Shown here in pieces: positions 41,136 through 52,200 of a stretch of DNA of 64,000 nucleotides. A program made the translations under genes and the position numbers. Numbering within the stretch: the stretch's first letter is position 1; each line of letters opens with the position of its first letter. Under the pieces are notes generated by a model, which had not been told where the DNA came from, made no database searches, and saw nothing but the letters and a program-made list of their open reading frames with translations. Source of the DNA: a gamma proteobacterium HdN1 (GTDB taxonomy: Bacteria > Pseudomonadota > Gammaproteobacteria > Pseudomonadales > Ketobacteraceae); contig FP929140.1 of the NCBI GenBank assembly GCA_000198515.1, positions 4,438,527 through 4,502,526 on the forward strand, in the 5' to 3' direction.

Positions 41136-42539
41136 TTACTGCTCACGTAACACGCCCCTATTGGCGTCGAGATACTGTTGAAAAACGGGATTTTCACGCA
41201 ACAAACGGCGGCCAGCCCGTATCAGCAGATCCACTTGCTGATTTGAAAGCTCCAGCGAGGTCGGCAGTGCGTTCAGCAGATTTTTTAGGGAGCGGGTACG
41301 AATCGACTCAAAGCTCACTTCGACAAAATAGAACTTGATCCGCTGGCCATTGGCCTGTAACTCACGCTCGTAGTCTGTGATGCGCTCTTGTATCAGGCGG
41401 CGTGTCTCTGCGGTATAGAGCTGCATCTGTGAGTCGGTAAACGCGTCAATGGTGGCGCTGATGGACGGCTTATTGGCCGACTGCGCCATGGTGCGATTGG
41501 GCTTAACCGCCGCGTTCACGAGCAAGATCAGTACGTCTTTTTGCGGGGCATCTAAAAGCGCCATGCTTTGCTGGATGCCACCGATGGCATCGACACGCTC
41601 CAGAATTGCCCGCAGGCCCAAGTTATCCGAAATGCCGCCATCCACCAGGTGGAGCCAAGGGTTCTCATCCGCCTGCAGATACACATCCTCATAACGCTCA
41701 ACCTGCTGTTTTTCTTGGGGGTTCCAGCTGGATTGCTGCAAAAGGCGCTGCAAATCACTGCGCGCGCTCAAATCACAGCGCGGCGCATAGTTTTCGAGCA
41801 CCACCGTGGGAAACGCTACCGGCACAGCAGAGGATGCGGTCACGGCACGCGCTACTGAGAAATCCCCCACATCCGAGCACAGCAGGTCGAACATGCTCTG
41901 GGTAAAGGAAAAGCGTTGGCCACTCTTGAGATTGGTGGCATTGATTTCAATAAACGGGCGCTTTGTAAGCGGAATGTCGCGAAATTTTTTGCCGCGAAAC
42001 AGTGTGGAATCGTAATACTCAATCGCCATCTCGGTGCGATCAAAGCCCGTAAATAAGCTGCGCCACCAATATACGGGATCGAGCATTTGCCGAATCAGAG
42101 CACCCTGCACGCTTCGGCGCAAGAATTCTCCCTCAAAGCGGGTGAACAGCTTATCGCCAAACAGGCCGTAATACGCAGCCGTAAAACTCCCCCCCGAAAC
42201 CGCCGAAATAGTGTCTACCTCATCCAGTAAGCGCACACGCTGCTTGCCGCTGCGGATCTGAGTGTCACGTAGCTCTTGCATGACCCCATACGACAGCGCG
42301 GCGGCTCGCGTACCACCGCCGGAGAACGATAGCGCAACCAAATGCTCTTTAGCGCCACTCCGATGCACCGTAAAGGCGCGATAGCCATGGGCCGGATCGA
42401 CCTTGGCCAGCGGCTCATTGTGCGGTTTGTATACGCTCGCGCAGGCAGACAAAAGCAAACAAGCGAGCACTACAACCCAGCCGCGAAGGGATGGATTGCC
42501 CGCGCGGCTAGGGGTACACTTATGCGCTGCCGAAATCAT
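41136..42539 (-). CDS. Patatin-like phospholipase, lipoprotein
   Basis: Lipid acyl hydrolase-like protein, 467 aa, anchored as a lipoprotein (signal ending LLSAC). The oxyanion-hole segment [17 protein letters not shown], the nucleophile region ISAVSGGSF and the Asp of [11 protein letters not shown] form the expected Ser-Asp dyad. A longer frame reaches 43250, but that part is antisense to pyrB. The ATG at 42539 has GGAG upstream and begins the signal peptide. It lies head to head with pyrB, about 88 bases apart, and ends before the norC promoter. Substrate unknown. Confidence 0.88.
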   Translation of the reverse strand: MISAAHKCTPSRAGNPSLRGWVVVLACLLLSACASVYKPHNEPLAKVDPAHGYRAFTVHRSGAKEHLVALSFSGGGTRAAALSYGVMQELRDTQIRSGKQRVRLLDEVDTISAVSGGSFTAAYYGLFGDKLFTRFEGEFLRRSVQGALIRQMLDPVYWWRSLFTGFDRTEMAIEYYDSTLFRGKKFRDIPLTKRPFIEINATNLKSGQRFSFTQSMFDLLCSDVGDFSVARAVTASSAVPVAFPTVVLENYAPRCDLSARSDLQRLLQQSSWNPQEKQQVERYEDVYLQADENPWLHLVDGGISDNLGLRAILERVDAIGGIQQSMALLDAPQKDVLILLVNAAVKPNRTMAQSANKPSISATIDAFTDSQMQLYTAETRRLIQERITDYERELQANGQRIKFYFVEVSFESIRTRSLKNLLNALPTSLELSNQQVDLLIRAGRRLLRENPVFQQYLDANRGVLREQ

Positions 42540-42627
42540 TCGCTTTTCGCTCCATCCAAGTCTTGGCTGTTTTGGTTGTTTCCTGACACCTATTTTTACT
42601 GCTTCTAGATTACGGGCCATCCCACAC

Positions 42628-43638
42628 ATGATGTCTTCTCGCCCCCCGCAAAGCCTGCAGCTGGACGCTAATGGCCGCTTAAAGCACTTTCTGACCACTG
42701 AAGGTCTGGATAAAACGCTACTCACCGAGATTCTGGATACCGCCGAATCCTTTATGGAAGAAGATGGCCAGGTTGTCAAAAAAGCACCGCTACTACAGGG
42801 CTGCACCATCGCCAATCTATTTTTTGAAGCCAGCACTCGCACTCGCACCACCTTCGAACTGGCCGCAAAGCGCCTCTCGGCAGACGTGCTCAACATCAAC
42901 ATCAACACCTCCTCCACGTCAAAGGGCGAAACGCTACTGGACATGCTACGCAATCTAGAAGCCATGGGTAGCGATATGTTTGTGGTTCGCCATGCGGATA
43001 GCGGTGCGGCCAACTTTATTGCAGAGCGCGTTACGCCGCAGGTGGCGGTGATCAATGCGGGGGATGGACGCCACGCCCACCCCACACAAGCGATGCTAGA
43101 TTTGTATACAATCCGCAAACACAAAGGGCCGTTTGAGCCGCTCACCGTTGCGATTGTCGGCGATATTCTCCACTCACGCGTCGCCCGCTCACTTTTACAC
43201 GGGCTCAAAACGCTGGGCGTTGGTGAAATTCGCCTGATCGGGCCGCGCACACTGGTACCGGCGCATTTTCAAGAACTTGGCGCGAAGATTTATTATCGTT
43301 TTGAAAACGGCTTAAAGGACGTTGACGTTGTCATCATGCTGCGGCTGCAAAAGGAGCGTATGGATTCAGCTTTACTACCCAGTGAAGATGAATTCTACCG
43401 TCTCTACGGCCTCACCCGCGAGAAACTCGCCTTTGCGCACCCGAATGCAATCGTTATGCACCCTGGCCCCATCAATCGCGGCGTTGAGATCGAGTCCGAA
43501 GTGGCCGATGGCAATCGCTCGGTCATTCTCAACCAGGTTACCTATGGAATTGCGGTACGCATGGCCGTGCTGAGCATGGCTGCACATACGCGTCTCAACA
43601 CACTTACCGCCCGTCAGCCTTCGCGTTTGGAGTTTTGA
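42628..43638 (+). CDS. pyrB: Aspartate carbamoyltransferase catalytic subunit
   Basis: Second step of pyrimidine synthesis: carbamoyl phosphate plus aspartate to carbamoyl aspartate. The 336 aa match the Pseudomonas-type class A enzyme with an extended N terminus. Motifs are [12 protein letters not shown] and [14 protein letters not shown] (carbamoyl phosphate) and [13 protein letters not shown] with the Asp loop upstream. pyrC' follows at once, and in Pseudomonas the two proteins form a dodecamer. The pyrR gene usually before pyrB is absent here. Two ATGs in tandem at 42628 and 42631 could start it. Confidence 0.97.
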   Translation: MMSSRPPQSLQLDANGRLKHFLTTEGLDKTLLTEILDTAESFMEEDGQVVKKAPLLQGCTIANLFFEASTRTRTTFELAAKRLSADVLNININTSSTSKGETLLDMLRNLEAMGSDMFVVRHADSGAANFIAERVTPQVAVINAGDGRHAHPTQAMLDLYTIRKHKGPFEPLTVAIVGDILHSRVARSLLHGLKTLGVGEIRLIGPRTLVPAHFQELGAKIYYRFENGLKDVDVVIMLRLQKERMDSALLPSEDEFYRLYGLTREKLAFAHPNAIVMHPGPINRGVEIESEVADGNRSVILNQVTYGIAVRMAVLSMAAHTRLNTLTARQPSRLEF

Positions 43639-43640
43639 GC

Positions 43641-44936
43641 ATGGCAGTTTCTAGCACAAAAAAACGCATCGTAATTCGCGGCGGCCGCCTTGTAGACCCG
43701 GCACAAAAGCTGGATCTAGTGACGGATATTTACATCGCCGACGGCATCGTGCTGAGCATCGGCCAGCGCCCGGTAGGTTTTAGTGACGACGAAATCATTC
43801 ATGCCGAGGGCGCACTGGTGATTCCCGGAGCTGTAGACCTGTGCGCGCATTTGCGCGAACCCGGGAGCGAAACGCGAGGGACGATTTATTCCGAAACCCG
43901 CGCCGCGGCCGCTGCCGGCATAACGCATATCGTATGCACTCCAGATACCACGCCCGTAGTGGATAGCGCGGCAATTGCGAACTTGATTCAGGAGCGCGCA
44001 TGGCAAACCGGCTACTGCCACGTCTACCCGATCGGTGCGCTCACGCGCGGGCTTGAGGGGCAACAACTCTCTGAAATGTACGCACTGCGCGAAAGCGGCT
44101 GCATCGGCTTTTCGCAGATGCGGATGCCGGTGCGAAACCACCGCGTATTGCTGCGCTGCCTAGAATATGCCGCCACGTTTGACCTTACGGTATTTTTCCA
44201 GAGCGTAGACACCGGACTTGCCGGAAACGGCTGCGCTCACGCTGGCCCTACCGCCACACGTTTGGGGCTTACAGGAATCCCAAGTGCTGCCGAAACGATT
44301 GCCCTCAGCCGCGACTTGTTGCTAGTTGAGCATACGGGCGTGCGCGCCCATTTTGGCCAACTCTCCTGTGCGCGTAGCGTGGAGCTGATTGCAGACGCTC
44401 AGGCGCGTGGTTTGCGCGTAACTGCCGACGTTGCCGCGCACCAATTATTTTTGACCGACACGATGATGGACGGGTTTAACAGTGTCTACCACGTAAATCC
44501 GCCGTTACGCACCGAAGCGGATCGCTTGGGGCTGATCGAGGGCGTGCGTAGCGGGATCATCACCGCGATCTGCTCTGACCATCAACCTCATGAGGCGGCG
44601 GCAAAAGCGGCGCCATTCGCGGCATCCGCACCGGGAATCTCTGCGTTCTCCACTTACCTGCCGCTGAGCTACGATCTGGTGCGTAACGGCACGCTGAGCG
44701 TGGCAGACTGGGTGCGCAGGATTTCATTGCACCCTGCACAAATCATCGGATTGGAAGCAGGTAGCGTACGCATTGGAGACGAAGCCAATCTCACCGTGTT
44801 TGCTCCAGACGAGCGCTGGATACTAACAGACGAGACGCTGTTCTCGCTCGGCGCCAATTCCCCCTGGTTTGGCACGGAGATCGAAGGCCGAGTACGCGCA
44901 ACTCTTCACGATGGTCGCATCAGCTTTCGGTTATGA
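43641..44936 (+). CDS. pyrC': Dihydroorotase-like non-catalytic subunit (PyrC')
   Basis: Amidohydrolase-fold protein, 431 aa, that in Pseudomonas stabilises PyrB as a structural partner. The zinc motif DxHxHxREPG of active type I dihydroorotases is changed to D66-L-C68-A-H70 (VDLCAHLREPG). The first metal ligand is thus a Cys, which supports loss of catalysis. ICSDHQPHEAA remains near the C-terminal active-site loop. The ATG at 43641 has GGAG 8 bases upstream and lies 2 bases after the pyrB stop codon. Confidence 0.93.
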   Translation: MAVSSTKKRIVIRGGRLVDPAQKLDLVTDIYIADGIVLSIGQRPVGFSDDEIIHAEGALVIPGAVDLCAHLREPGSETRGTIYSETRAAAAAGITHIVCTPDTTPVVDSAAIANLIQERAWQTGYCHVYPIGALTRGLEGQQLSEMYALRESGCIGFSQMRMPVRNHRVLLRCLEYAATFDLTVFFQSVDTGLAGNGCAHAGPTATRLGLTGIPSAAETIALSRDLLLVEHTGVRAHFGQLSCARSVELIADAQARGLRVTADVAAHQLFLTDTMMDGFNSVYHVNPPLRTEADRLGLIEGVRSGIITAICSDHQPHEAAAKAAPFAASAPGISAFSTYLPLSYDLVRNGTLSVADWVRRISLHPAQIIGLEAGSVRIGDEANLTVFAPDERWILTDETLFSLGANSPWFGTEIEGRVRATLHDGRISFRL

Positions 44937-44970
44937 AGAGCACTCGGTTATGAGCAGCACTCGGCGATGA
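44928..44970. repeat. 17-bp tandem repeat (2.5 copies) across the pyrC' stop and the TetR start
   Basis: Units starting cggttatga at 44928 and 44945 and a partial, changed unit (cggcgatga) at 44962. Each contains ATGA. The first supplies the pyrC' stop codon and the third the ATG of the regulator gene. It looks like a stop-start overlap copied twice. Confidence 0.85.
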
Positions 44971-45632
44971 GTACAAAAAATACGGGCGCAATCCGCCTCT
45001 CCCGCGAGGCGGCCAAACGAGAAACGCGCCAGCGACTCCTGAACGCGGCGCGTGATGTGCTGGCAGAAGAAGGCGCAGACGTACTCACCACCGGCCATGT
45101 CGCCAAACGTGCCGGCATTGCGCAACCGACGTTCTATGTGCACTTCCGTGATATGGACGATCTCTTGCAGGCACTCGCCAAAGATCAGGTAGGGGGCTTG
45201 CGCGAGCAGTTACGCGCCTTACGTCTGCAAATGACGGCATCCGGCCAACGCCCTGAAGAGCTGATACGCGAAACCTACCGCGCCCCTTTGCTGTTACTGG
45301 TCAGGCAACGCAGTGCAGCGCTACGCCTGCTCATTTCCGAAATGTACCGACCCAATACCGCGCTGGGGCAAGCGGCACGTAACTTGGTAAATGATGTCAT
45401 TGAGGATTTGTATCAAGACAGCCTCACCTTGGGCGTTGGCGCATTTATTGCCCATGAGAAGCTCAAACTGCTGTGCGAAGGCGTAATCATGTTAACCATC
45501 CACTATGGGCTATCCATTCTAGAAGGCCGCCAGCAGGATCTGGATCTGGTCGTGGACGTGCTCACTCAAATGACGATGGCAGTAATGTTAACCGCCATGC
45601 CAGCATCGCCCCCCATATCAGGCGTTACGTAA
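44967..45632 (+). CDS. TetR/AcrR-family transcriptional regulator
   Basis: A 221-aa regulator with an N-terminal helix-turn-helix (about residues 20-65; VLTTGHVAKRAGIAQPTFYVHFRDMDDLL) and a mostly helical ligand-binding domain. Target and ligand are unknown. It is read in the same direction as pyrBC' and may ride on that transcript. Its 3' end overlaps the convergent GGDEF/EAL gene by 15 bases. No divergent partner gene hints at what it controls. Confidence 0.9.
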   Translation: MSTKNTGAIRLSREAAKRETRQRLLNAARDVLAEEGADVLTTGHVAKRAGIAQPTFYVHFRDMDDLLQALAKDQVGGLREQLRALRLQMTASGQRPEELIRETYRAPLLLLVRQRSAALRLLISEMYRPNTALGQAARNLVNDVIEDLYQDSLTLGVGAFIAHEKLKLLCEGVIMLTIHYGLSILEGRQQDLDLVVDVLTQMTMAVMLTAMPASPPISGVT

Positions 45633-47732
45633 TTCGAACTTTTCAGAAAACAAAGTATCCAGCGCTTCAACAGACAACGGCCGATTGAAAAAATAGCCTT
45701 GCGCAAAGCGGCAGCCTAATTGCACCAGTCGATCTACCTGGTCCTCGGTTTCTACACCCTCTGCAATCACGTCGATATTCAGTCCACGCGCAAGCGCAAC
45801 GACGGCCGAAATAATGGCAATTCCCTGCTGAGTTTGAATCTCATCAACAAAGGCTTTGTCAATTTTAAGCACCGTAAGCGGGAGCTTGGTGAGATAGCTC
45901 AGCGAAGAATAACCCGTACCAAAATCATCCAGAGCAATCCCCACGCCCAGCCTGCGCAGGCTTTCGAGCCTTGAAACCGCCTCTTGCGTGCGCTCGAAGA
46001 ACAGACTCTCGGTAATCTCGATTTCCATCAGTCCATGGCTGAACCCGCACTGGTCTATGATGCGATGCACCATATTTACCAACAGCGGATCGTGCAATTG
46101 CTGCACCGACATATTCACCGACACACGAAAACCATCCGGCAGGTGAAATTTTTGATCCCACGCCCGCAGTTGGCTACACGACGCTTCAAACACCCAACGG
46201 CCGATGCTTGAGATCAAGCCGGTTTCTTCCGCGATCGGGATAAAGGCCGCGGGCGAAATCATGCGATCCCCGACGCGCCAGCGTATCAATGCTTCCACAC
46301 CGATGATGCTGCCGTCGATCATGTCGTATTTGGGCTGGTAGTGCACAAAAAAGTCCATGCTCTCGACTGCGCGCCGCAACTCAACCTCCAGCGCCATGGT
46401 CTCTTCAATTTGAGCACGCATATTCGGGTCGAACACTTTGAAGCGGTTACGACCTTCATGCTTGGCCTGATACATGGCCATATCCGCATTTTTGATCAGC
46501 TCGTTCGCATCAGCACCCATTTCTGGGTAATACACAATCCCAATACTGCCGCCGACATAGATTTCCTGTTCGTAAATCTCAAACGAGCGCGACAGCTCGC
46601 TGATCAGCTTTTCAGACACTCGCTGCGCGGCAATTTCAATGGCTGCACCAGCGATGATCAGCGTAAATTCATCCCCTCCGATCCGGCAAAGAACGTCTGC
46701 ATCGCGTATGCAGTTGCGAATTCGCCCTGCCACATCTTTTAGCAGCAAATCGCCGGCATCGTGACCCAAGGTATCGTTCACCTGCTTGAACCGATCCAAA
46801 TCCAAAAAGAGCAGAGCAAACGGATTTTGCGTATGGCGACTCTGAGCAATTGCGTTATTCAACGCATTGCTAAACAGATTACGATTCCCAAGCCCAGTCA
46901 GCGCATCGTACTGCGCCATGTAATTGAGCTTTTCTTCAATCTTGCGACGCTCGGTAATGTCTTTGAATACAATTACCACGCCGTCAAACTTGCCTGTGGG
47001 TGAATGCATCGGGCTGGAAGTATATTCCACGGGGATCACACGATTCCCACCCGTTCGGAAAACACCAACGTCCGTATGGTACGGCGTTCCGCTTACGCAG
47101 GCTTTGAAAATACGCGACTGTTCCCAGTCAGGGCGCTCTGACTGCTGCGCCGAAACGATAACGCTCTTATAAATCTGGGTGCCAATCAATTCTGCACTAG
47201 AAAATGATAAAATCGCCTCAACCGCCGGATTCACAAAGGTAATACTACCATCCGCAGATACCCCAATAATCCCTTCGCCAACAGAGCGCAATAGCACTTC
47301 ATTGCTCGTTTTCAGCTGATCCAGCCGATGTAACGCCTCTTCTAACTGTCGTTGACGCTGATCCAGCTCTAAAAAAATTCTGACCTTCGATACCAGCACA
47401 TGCGGGTCGAACGGTTTGAAAATAAAATCTACGCCACCACTCTCATACCCCTTAAAGACATACTCTTCATCCTTATTGATCGCGGTAAGGAAAATAATCG
47501 GGATATGGCGGGTTTTATTGCGCTGGCGCATTAGCGTGGCCACCTCAAACCCATCCATGCCAGGCATTTGTACATCCAGCAAAGCAACCGCGACTGCCTG
47601 CTTAAGCAGAATCGTAAGCGCAGCCTGCCCAGAGGTCGCCTGAATCACCTCAACGTCCAGCTGCATAAGCACCGATTCTAGTGCCACAAGGTTTGCTGGC
47701 TGATCATCAACGATTAAGATGCTTTGTTTCAT
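45618..47732 (-). CDS. REC-PAS-GGDEF-EAL cyclic-di-GMP enzyme
   Basis: Cytosolic response regulator that can make and break cyclic di-GMP, 704 aa. Receiver (about 1-120, phosphoacceptor in LLDVQMPGMDGFE), short coiled linker, PAS (about 145-265), GGDEF (intact GGDEF at 352-356 with an RxxD inhibitory site, RDAD, five residues before it) and EAL (intact EAL at 480-482, with DDFGTGYSS later). Both catalytic motifs are complete. It is the last gene of the six-gene sensory operon and likely its output. Confidence 0.95.
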   Translation of the reverse strand: MKQSILIVDDQPANLVALESVLMQLDVEVIQATSGQAALTILLKQAVAVALLDVQMPGMDGFEVATLMRQRNKTRHIPIIFLTAINKDEEYVFKGYESGGVDFIFKPFDPHVLVSKVRIFLELDQRQRQLEEALHRLDQLKTSNEVLLRSVGEGIIGVSADGSITFVNPAVEAILSFSSAELIGTQIYKSVIVSAQQSERPDWEQSRIFKACVSGTPYHTDVGVFRTGGNRVIPVEYTSSPMHSPTGKFDGVVIVFKDITERRKIEEKLNYMAQYDALTGLGNRNLFSNALNNAIAQSRHTQNPFALLFLDLDRFKQVNDTLGHDAGDLLLKDVAGRIRNCIRDADVLCRIGGDEFTLIIAGAAIEIAAQRVSEKLISELSRSFEIYEQEIYVGGSIGIVYYPEMGADANELIKNADMAMYQAKHEGRNRFKVFDPNMRAQIEETMALEVELRRAVESMDFFVHYQPKYDMIDGSIIGVEALIRWRVGDRMISPAAFIPIAEETGLISSIGRWVFEASCSQLRAWDQKFHLPDGFRVSVNMSVQQLHDPLLVNMVHRIIDQCGFSHGLMEIEITESLFFERTQEAVSRLESLRRLGVGIALDDFGTGYSSLSYLTKLPLTVLKIDKAFVDEIQTQQGIAIISAVVALARGLNIDVIAEGVETEDQVDRLVQLGCRFAQGYFFNRPLSVEALDTLFSEKFELRNA

Positions 47733-47764
47733 TCCCCATTCTCTTTAGGCAGATACAGCTTACC

Positions 47765-48364
47765 TTAATCCAACCACGGTTTTTCCAACAGCACAAGCGC
47801 AAGCTCCGATAACGGCAAGCTTGCGTCCACCGCAACCTCATATACCACCGTTCGTGGCATCACCGCCACTTTTGCTGTTTCAGGGCTTTGCACCAACACC
47901 TTTCCCCCTCGCCTCTTGATTGCTTGGGCACCAACAACACCGTCGCGATTTGCACCACTCAAAATACAAGCCACTACACGGTTTCTGTAGACCTCGGCAG
48001 CACTCTCGAACAGCAAATCAATGGACGGTCTGCTGTAGTTGACGGGCCGATCCACGCTGTACGCAAACGTTTTTCCGGGCTCCACTAATAAATGGTAATC
48101 GGGCGGCGCAACGTACAAATACCCCGCCTCTATCGCCTGTTTATCTTCCGGTTCCACCACGCGAAGGTGCGTCAAACGCGCCAACACGCTTGGTACACCG
48201 CTTACACGATGGGCGCGCTGATGCAATACAAATACCGTTGGCCGCTGATAAGACACATCCAGCCGCCGCAGCAGCTCAGTCATCGCCTCAAGACCACCAC
48301 CCGATGCACCAATAACGACCAGATAGTCTTTAGGGCTTACGTGTTCCCCTACGCTTTTGTCCAC
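47765..48364 (-). CDS. CheB-type methylesterase domain protein
   Basis: Stand-alone CheB catalytic domain without receiver, 199 aa. The triad is visible as Ser21 (GASGGG), the His of FVLHQRAHR and the Asp of SGANRDGV. It removes methyl groups from, or deamidates, glutamates of receptors or sensor kinases. GTG start with AGAGG at 5 bases. It lies between CheR and the cyclic-di-GMP gene, 9 and 32 bases away. Its target is likely the hybrid kinase of the same operon, since no receptor gene lies near. Confidence 0.92.
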   Translation of the reverse strand: MDKSVGEHVSPKDYLVVIGASGGGLEAMTELLRRLDVSYQRPTVFVLHQRAHRVSGVPSVLARLTHLRVVEPEDKQAIEAGYLYVAPPDYHLLVEPGKTFAYSVDRPVNYSRPSIDLLFESAAEVYRNRVVACILSGANRDGVVGAQAIKRRGGKVLVQSPETAKVAVMPRTVVYEVAVDASLPLSELALVLLEKPWLD

Positions 48365-48373
48365 TTGATCCTC

Positions 48374-49222
48374 TCAGTGGGTCCGCTGAAACACACGTGT
48401 AGCCGCATCCACCGTTCGAAAATTGTGGTGAACCGGGGCCGCCCGCAAACTTTCTTTAATGCCAAGGCCGAGATAACCACCTAAGTCAAGGCTGTCATAA
48501 AACAAGGTTAGCACTCTCTCTTGCAACTCGTGGCGAAAATATATCAGTACGTTTCGGCACAGAATCAGGTGCATCTCGCCAAACGATTGATCTGTCACCA
48601 GATCATGGCGCGTGAACACCATGTTCTTTTTTAAGACCGGATCCACCATAAAACGCTCATAGCCCAAAGACATATAATCCTCCAAGCGCGTTTTCCCTCC
48701 ACCTTCCCGGTAATTTTCACAGGCCACCAGCCACTGCTTCTCATGGTAAATTCCAATCCGGGCGCGCTCTAAAACCTGAGAGTTGATATCGGTTGCATAA
48801 ATCACCGCGCGGTCGGAAAGCCCCTCTTCTTGCAGCAAAATGGACATGGAATAGGCTTCTTCACCTGTGGAACAGCCCGCATGCCAGATTTTCAGGAACG
48901 GATGCGAGCGCAAATCGGGAATCACCTGCTCCCGCAACACCTTATAAAAAACTGGGTCGCGGAACATATCCGTAACGTTGATCGTAAGCCCGCGCAAAAA
49001 GTGCTGAGAGCGTTGCTCACTATGAATCAGCTCATGCTGCAAATCACACACACGATCAAAGCGTTCTTCCGACAAATAGCGTGCGACCCGTCTCCGGAGC
49101 GATGCTCGTGCATAGCCACGAAAATCAAATCCCCATCGCAAAAACATTGCTTGCAACAGGCACTCGACTTCGACATCAAATTCAGACAACGGCTCATCGA
49201 GCGCAGGTGGGCGAACTTTCAT
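48374..49222 (-). CDS. CheR-type protein-glutamate methyltransferase
   Basis: SAM-dependent methyltransferase, 282 aa. The helical N-terminal domain ends in VTDMFRDPVFY (matching the CheR TxFFR/D element). The SAM site is WHAGCSTGEEAYSM, and LILCRNVLIYF follows. It pairs with the CheB gene after it and the hybrid kinase before it, so methylation may tune the kinase. It is distinct from PilK of the Pil-Chp system. Confidence 0.93.
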   Translation of the reverse strand: MKVRPPALDEPLSEFDVEVECLLQAMFLRWGFDFRGYARASLRRRVARYLSEERFDRVCDLQHELIHSEQRSQHFLRGLTINVTDMFRDPVFYKVLREQVIPDLRSHPFLKIWHAGCSTGEEAYSMSILLQEEGLSDRAVIYATDINSQVLERARIGIYHEKQWLVACENYREGGGKTRLEDYMSLGYERFMVDPVLKKNMVFTRHDLVTDQSFGEMHLILCRNVLIYFRHELQERVLTLFYDSLDLGGYLGLGIKESLRAAPVHHNFRTVDAATRVFQRTH

Positions 49223-49235
49223 TTTTCGGTGCGCC

Positions 49236-52200
49236 CTATTTTTTAAGAAGCCACATTTTTACGATCGCCTTAAGCTTGCTTGGGTCGACTGGCTTCGAAA
49301 GATAGTCGTTTGCACCCGCCGCAACACACTGAGCACGATCATCGCGCATGGCTTTTGCGGTCAAGGCGATGATCGGCATTTTCTCAAAAGCAGCCTGTCC
49401 GCGAATACGGCGCATCGCCTCGAACCCATCCATCTCCGGCATCATGATGTCCATCAAGACAAGGTCAAATGCACCCTCGCTGGAAAGAATATCCAGGGCC
49501 TCGCGCCCATTTGCGGCGGTGCGTACTTCCCACCCGCTATCCTCGAGCACAGCCGAGAGTGAATACAAATTGCGGATATCATCATCCACCAACAAGACGC
49601 GCTGCCCTTCTAGTTTCTCTTGCGAACTTTCTACGACTTTTGGCAACAACTGCTTCGGATCACGTTCACCGCCTTTTAGCCAGTGCAAGAACAGGCGCGT
49701 TTCATTGAGAAGCCGCTGAATCGAACGGTCTGTTTTCAAAACAATTCGGGTCGCAAAACGCCGCAAATCGGCGTCTTGCTGGCGCGTGAGGTCACGCGCG
49801 GTATAAACAATAATGGGGATGCTTCCATTCGTGCTCTGGTGCAGTTCATCGACCAGCTGGAAGCCGTCACAATCCGGCAGGTCGAGATCGACGACCATCG
49901 CGCCATAGTGTCGTGCGGGGGTTTGTTCCATTGCGGCAAGATATTCTCTGGCCTCTACTGCACTACTGGCAAGATCACAGGCAATTTCCTGCTCACGGAA
50001 GCTCACTTCAATGAGATCACGTTGCACTTCATCATCCTCAATGATCAGCACGCAACCTGCCGATACCACGCTCAATTCTGCACCGATATCGTTGAACAAT
50101 CTCTCCATCCGGTCTCTACCAAATGGTTTGGCAATAAATTCGCTTGCGCCGGCAAGTTCATCCATCACAACATTTTCTTTGCCGGAAATTACGTGTACAG
50201 GAATTTGCGCGGTATGTGGTTGCGCTTTCAGCCACGATAGCAACTCTTCACCAGGCGAATCGGGGAGCCCCAAATCCAGCACAATCGACGCCGGCGTCCA
50301 TCGCTCAAGATAACGATGTGCAGCTGCAGCGCTGTGCACACAGGCAGCTTCAAAACCAAATTCAGTCGCAAGGTCTTTCAAAACCGTACTAAATTCCGGA
50401 TGGTCTTCAATAATTAACAGCCCGGCGAACGGAGCAGGCTTTTGAACCTCAGGAGCTGGAGCCGGAGCGATGGGCACATCCACCTGCGTGATTTTTTGAG
50501 CGTCTCTCTTCTGCGCTCGCGTAGGCATCTCCACGGGCGTTGAGGCTTGAAGCACCGCAGGTGGGCCTTTCGGACTCAATGTTTCTTGCAGCGGCTCCTG
50601 CTCTGCGAGCACTGCGTTCGCGCTACGTCGAGGTAAAACAAGAGTAAATTCACTTCCTTTATTTTCCCCCTCACTCGCAACACTGATCCCACCTCCCATC
50701 AGTTTCGCCAGCTTCCGTGAAATCGTGAGCCCCAAACCTGTGCCGCCATATTTGCGGCTGATGGTGCCATCCACCTGCTGAAACGCCTCAAACACCAAAG
50801 CTTGCTTGTCTTTGGAAATGCCGATCCCCGTATCTCGCACTGAAAACGAAATGGCCTCCGGTGGAGCCAGCCACTGCTCCCCAAACTTTACCAATGCCTC
50901 TGGAACACGGATATTGACCTCAACGCGCCCCGTATGGGTAAACTTCAGGGCGTTAGAAATAAAATTGCGTAGAATCTGATTCAGACGGTGCTCATCCATG
51001 ACGACCGTTTCAGGCAGACGCTCATCTAGGTTGACGATAAATTCCAATTTTTTATGCTCTGCCTGGCTATCAAACATCGCGTGCAGCTCTTTGGAAAGAT
51101 CTGCCAGATTGACCTGATCCACCAACAGCTCAAACTTACCTTCTTCAACTTTGGAAAGATCGAGAATATCGTTAATCAGCATCAACAGATCGCGGCCCGA
51201 AGAATGAATCACCCGCGCATGTTCTACCTGTTTGTCCAGCAAATTCTGCTGGCGATTTTCCATTAATCCTTGCGACAAAATGAGGATGCTATTCAATGGG
51301 GTACGTAGTTCATGCGACATTGTGGACAGAAACTCGGATTTATAGCGATTACTCATTTCCAGTTCGTAGGCTTTATCCTGCAATTCCTTTCTTGAGCGCT
51401 CAAGTGCTTCGTTATTCTGGATGATCTCATCCTTCTGCCGATCAAGAACGACGTTGCGATTTTCGAGCTCCTCATTCACCGCACGCAGTTCTTCTTGCTG
51501 TGCCTGCAAACTCTCCTCGGATGCGCGCAGGATAGAAGCCTGCTCTTCCAATTCCTCATTGGTAACGCGCAATTCCTCCTGCTGCTGCTCAAGGGTTTCT
51601 GCCTGCTCACGGGTGCGATCCAGCGCCATTGCGAGCTGCAAGCGCGACAGCGTAGAATGTAGTGCGATCGCGATCCCCTCTTCGCCTTGGGCAAGAAAAT
51701 CCAGATCCTCCTCAGTAAAATCATGGAACGAAAGCAATTCCAGAACGCCAAGCACGCGATGGCTCAAAATCAGCGGGATCAATAAAAGGCTACGCGGCGC
51801 AGCCATACCAAGGCCAGAAACAGCAGGCGCGTAATTTTCCGGGATGTTCGCGATCAATTTTCTTTCTGCGCTCAGAGCACATTGCCCCACCAAGGTTTCA
51901 CCGAGGCGACAACGTGGTTGCTGAACACTGAGAGACGCCCGTGCATAGCTCGCATACATCACCAGCTCGACACCCTCCAGAACGTGCAGCGCCCCCCCCA
52001 AAATCCCAAGCTGCTGAGCAAGGCAGTTCAGAATTTTTGTACCTAACTCGGTAAGCTCCATCTCACCACGCAGCACCTCATACAAGGTCGCCATGCGCGT
52101 CTGGCGGATTTGCCGTAGCTGAGTCGCCTGATATTGCTCTTGAAGGCGATTTCGCATAATCGCCAGCGCCCCAAAAAGCTGCTGGAATTCCTTCGCAGTG

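Noticed and set aside
42403-42627. 75-codon upstream extension of PyrB
   Set aside because: It overlaps the divergent lipoprotein start in antisense and is not part of the PyrB family sequence.
42540-43250. Long N-terminal extension of the patatin-like protein
   Set aside because: It is antisense to pyrB. The lipoprotein signal begins at the ATG at 42539, which has its own GGAG.
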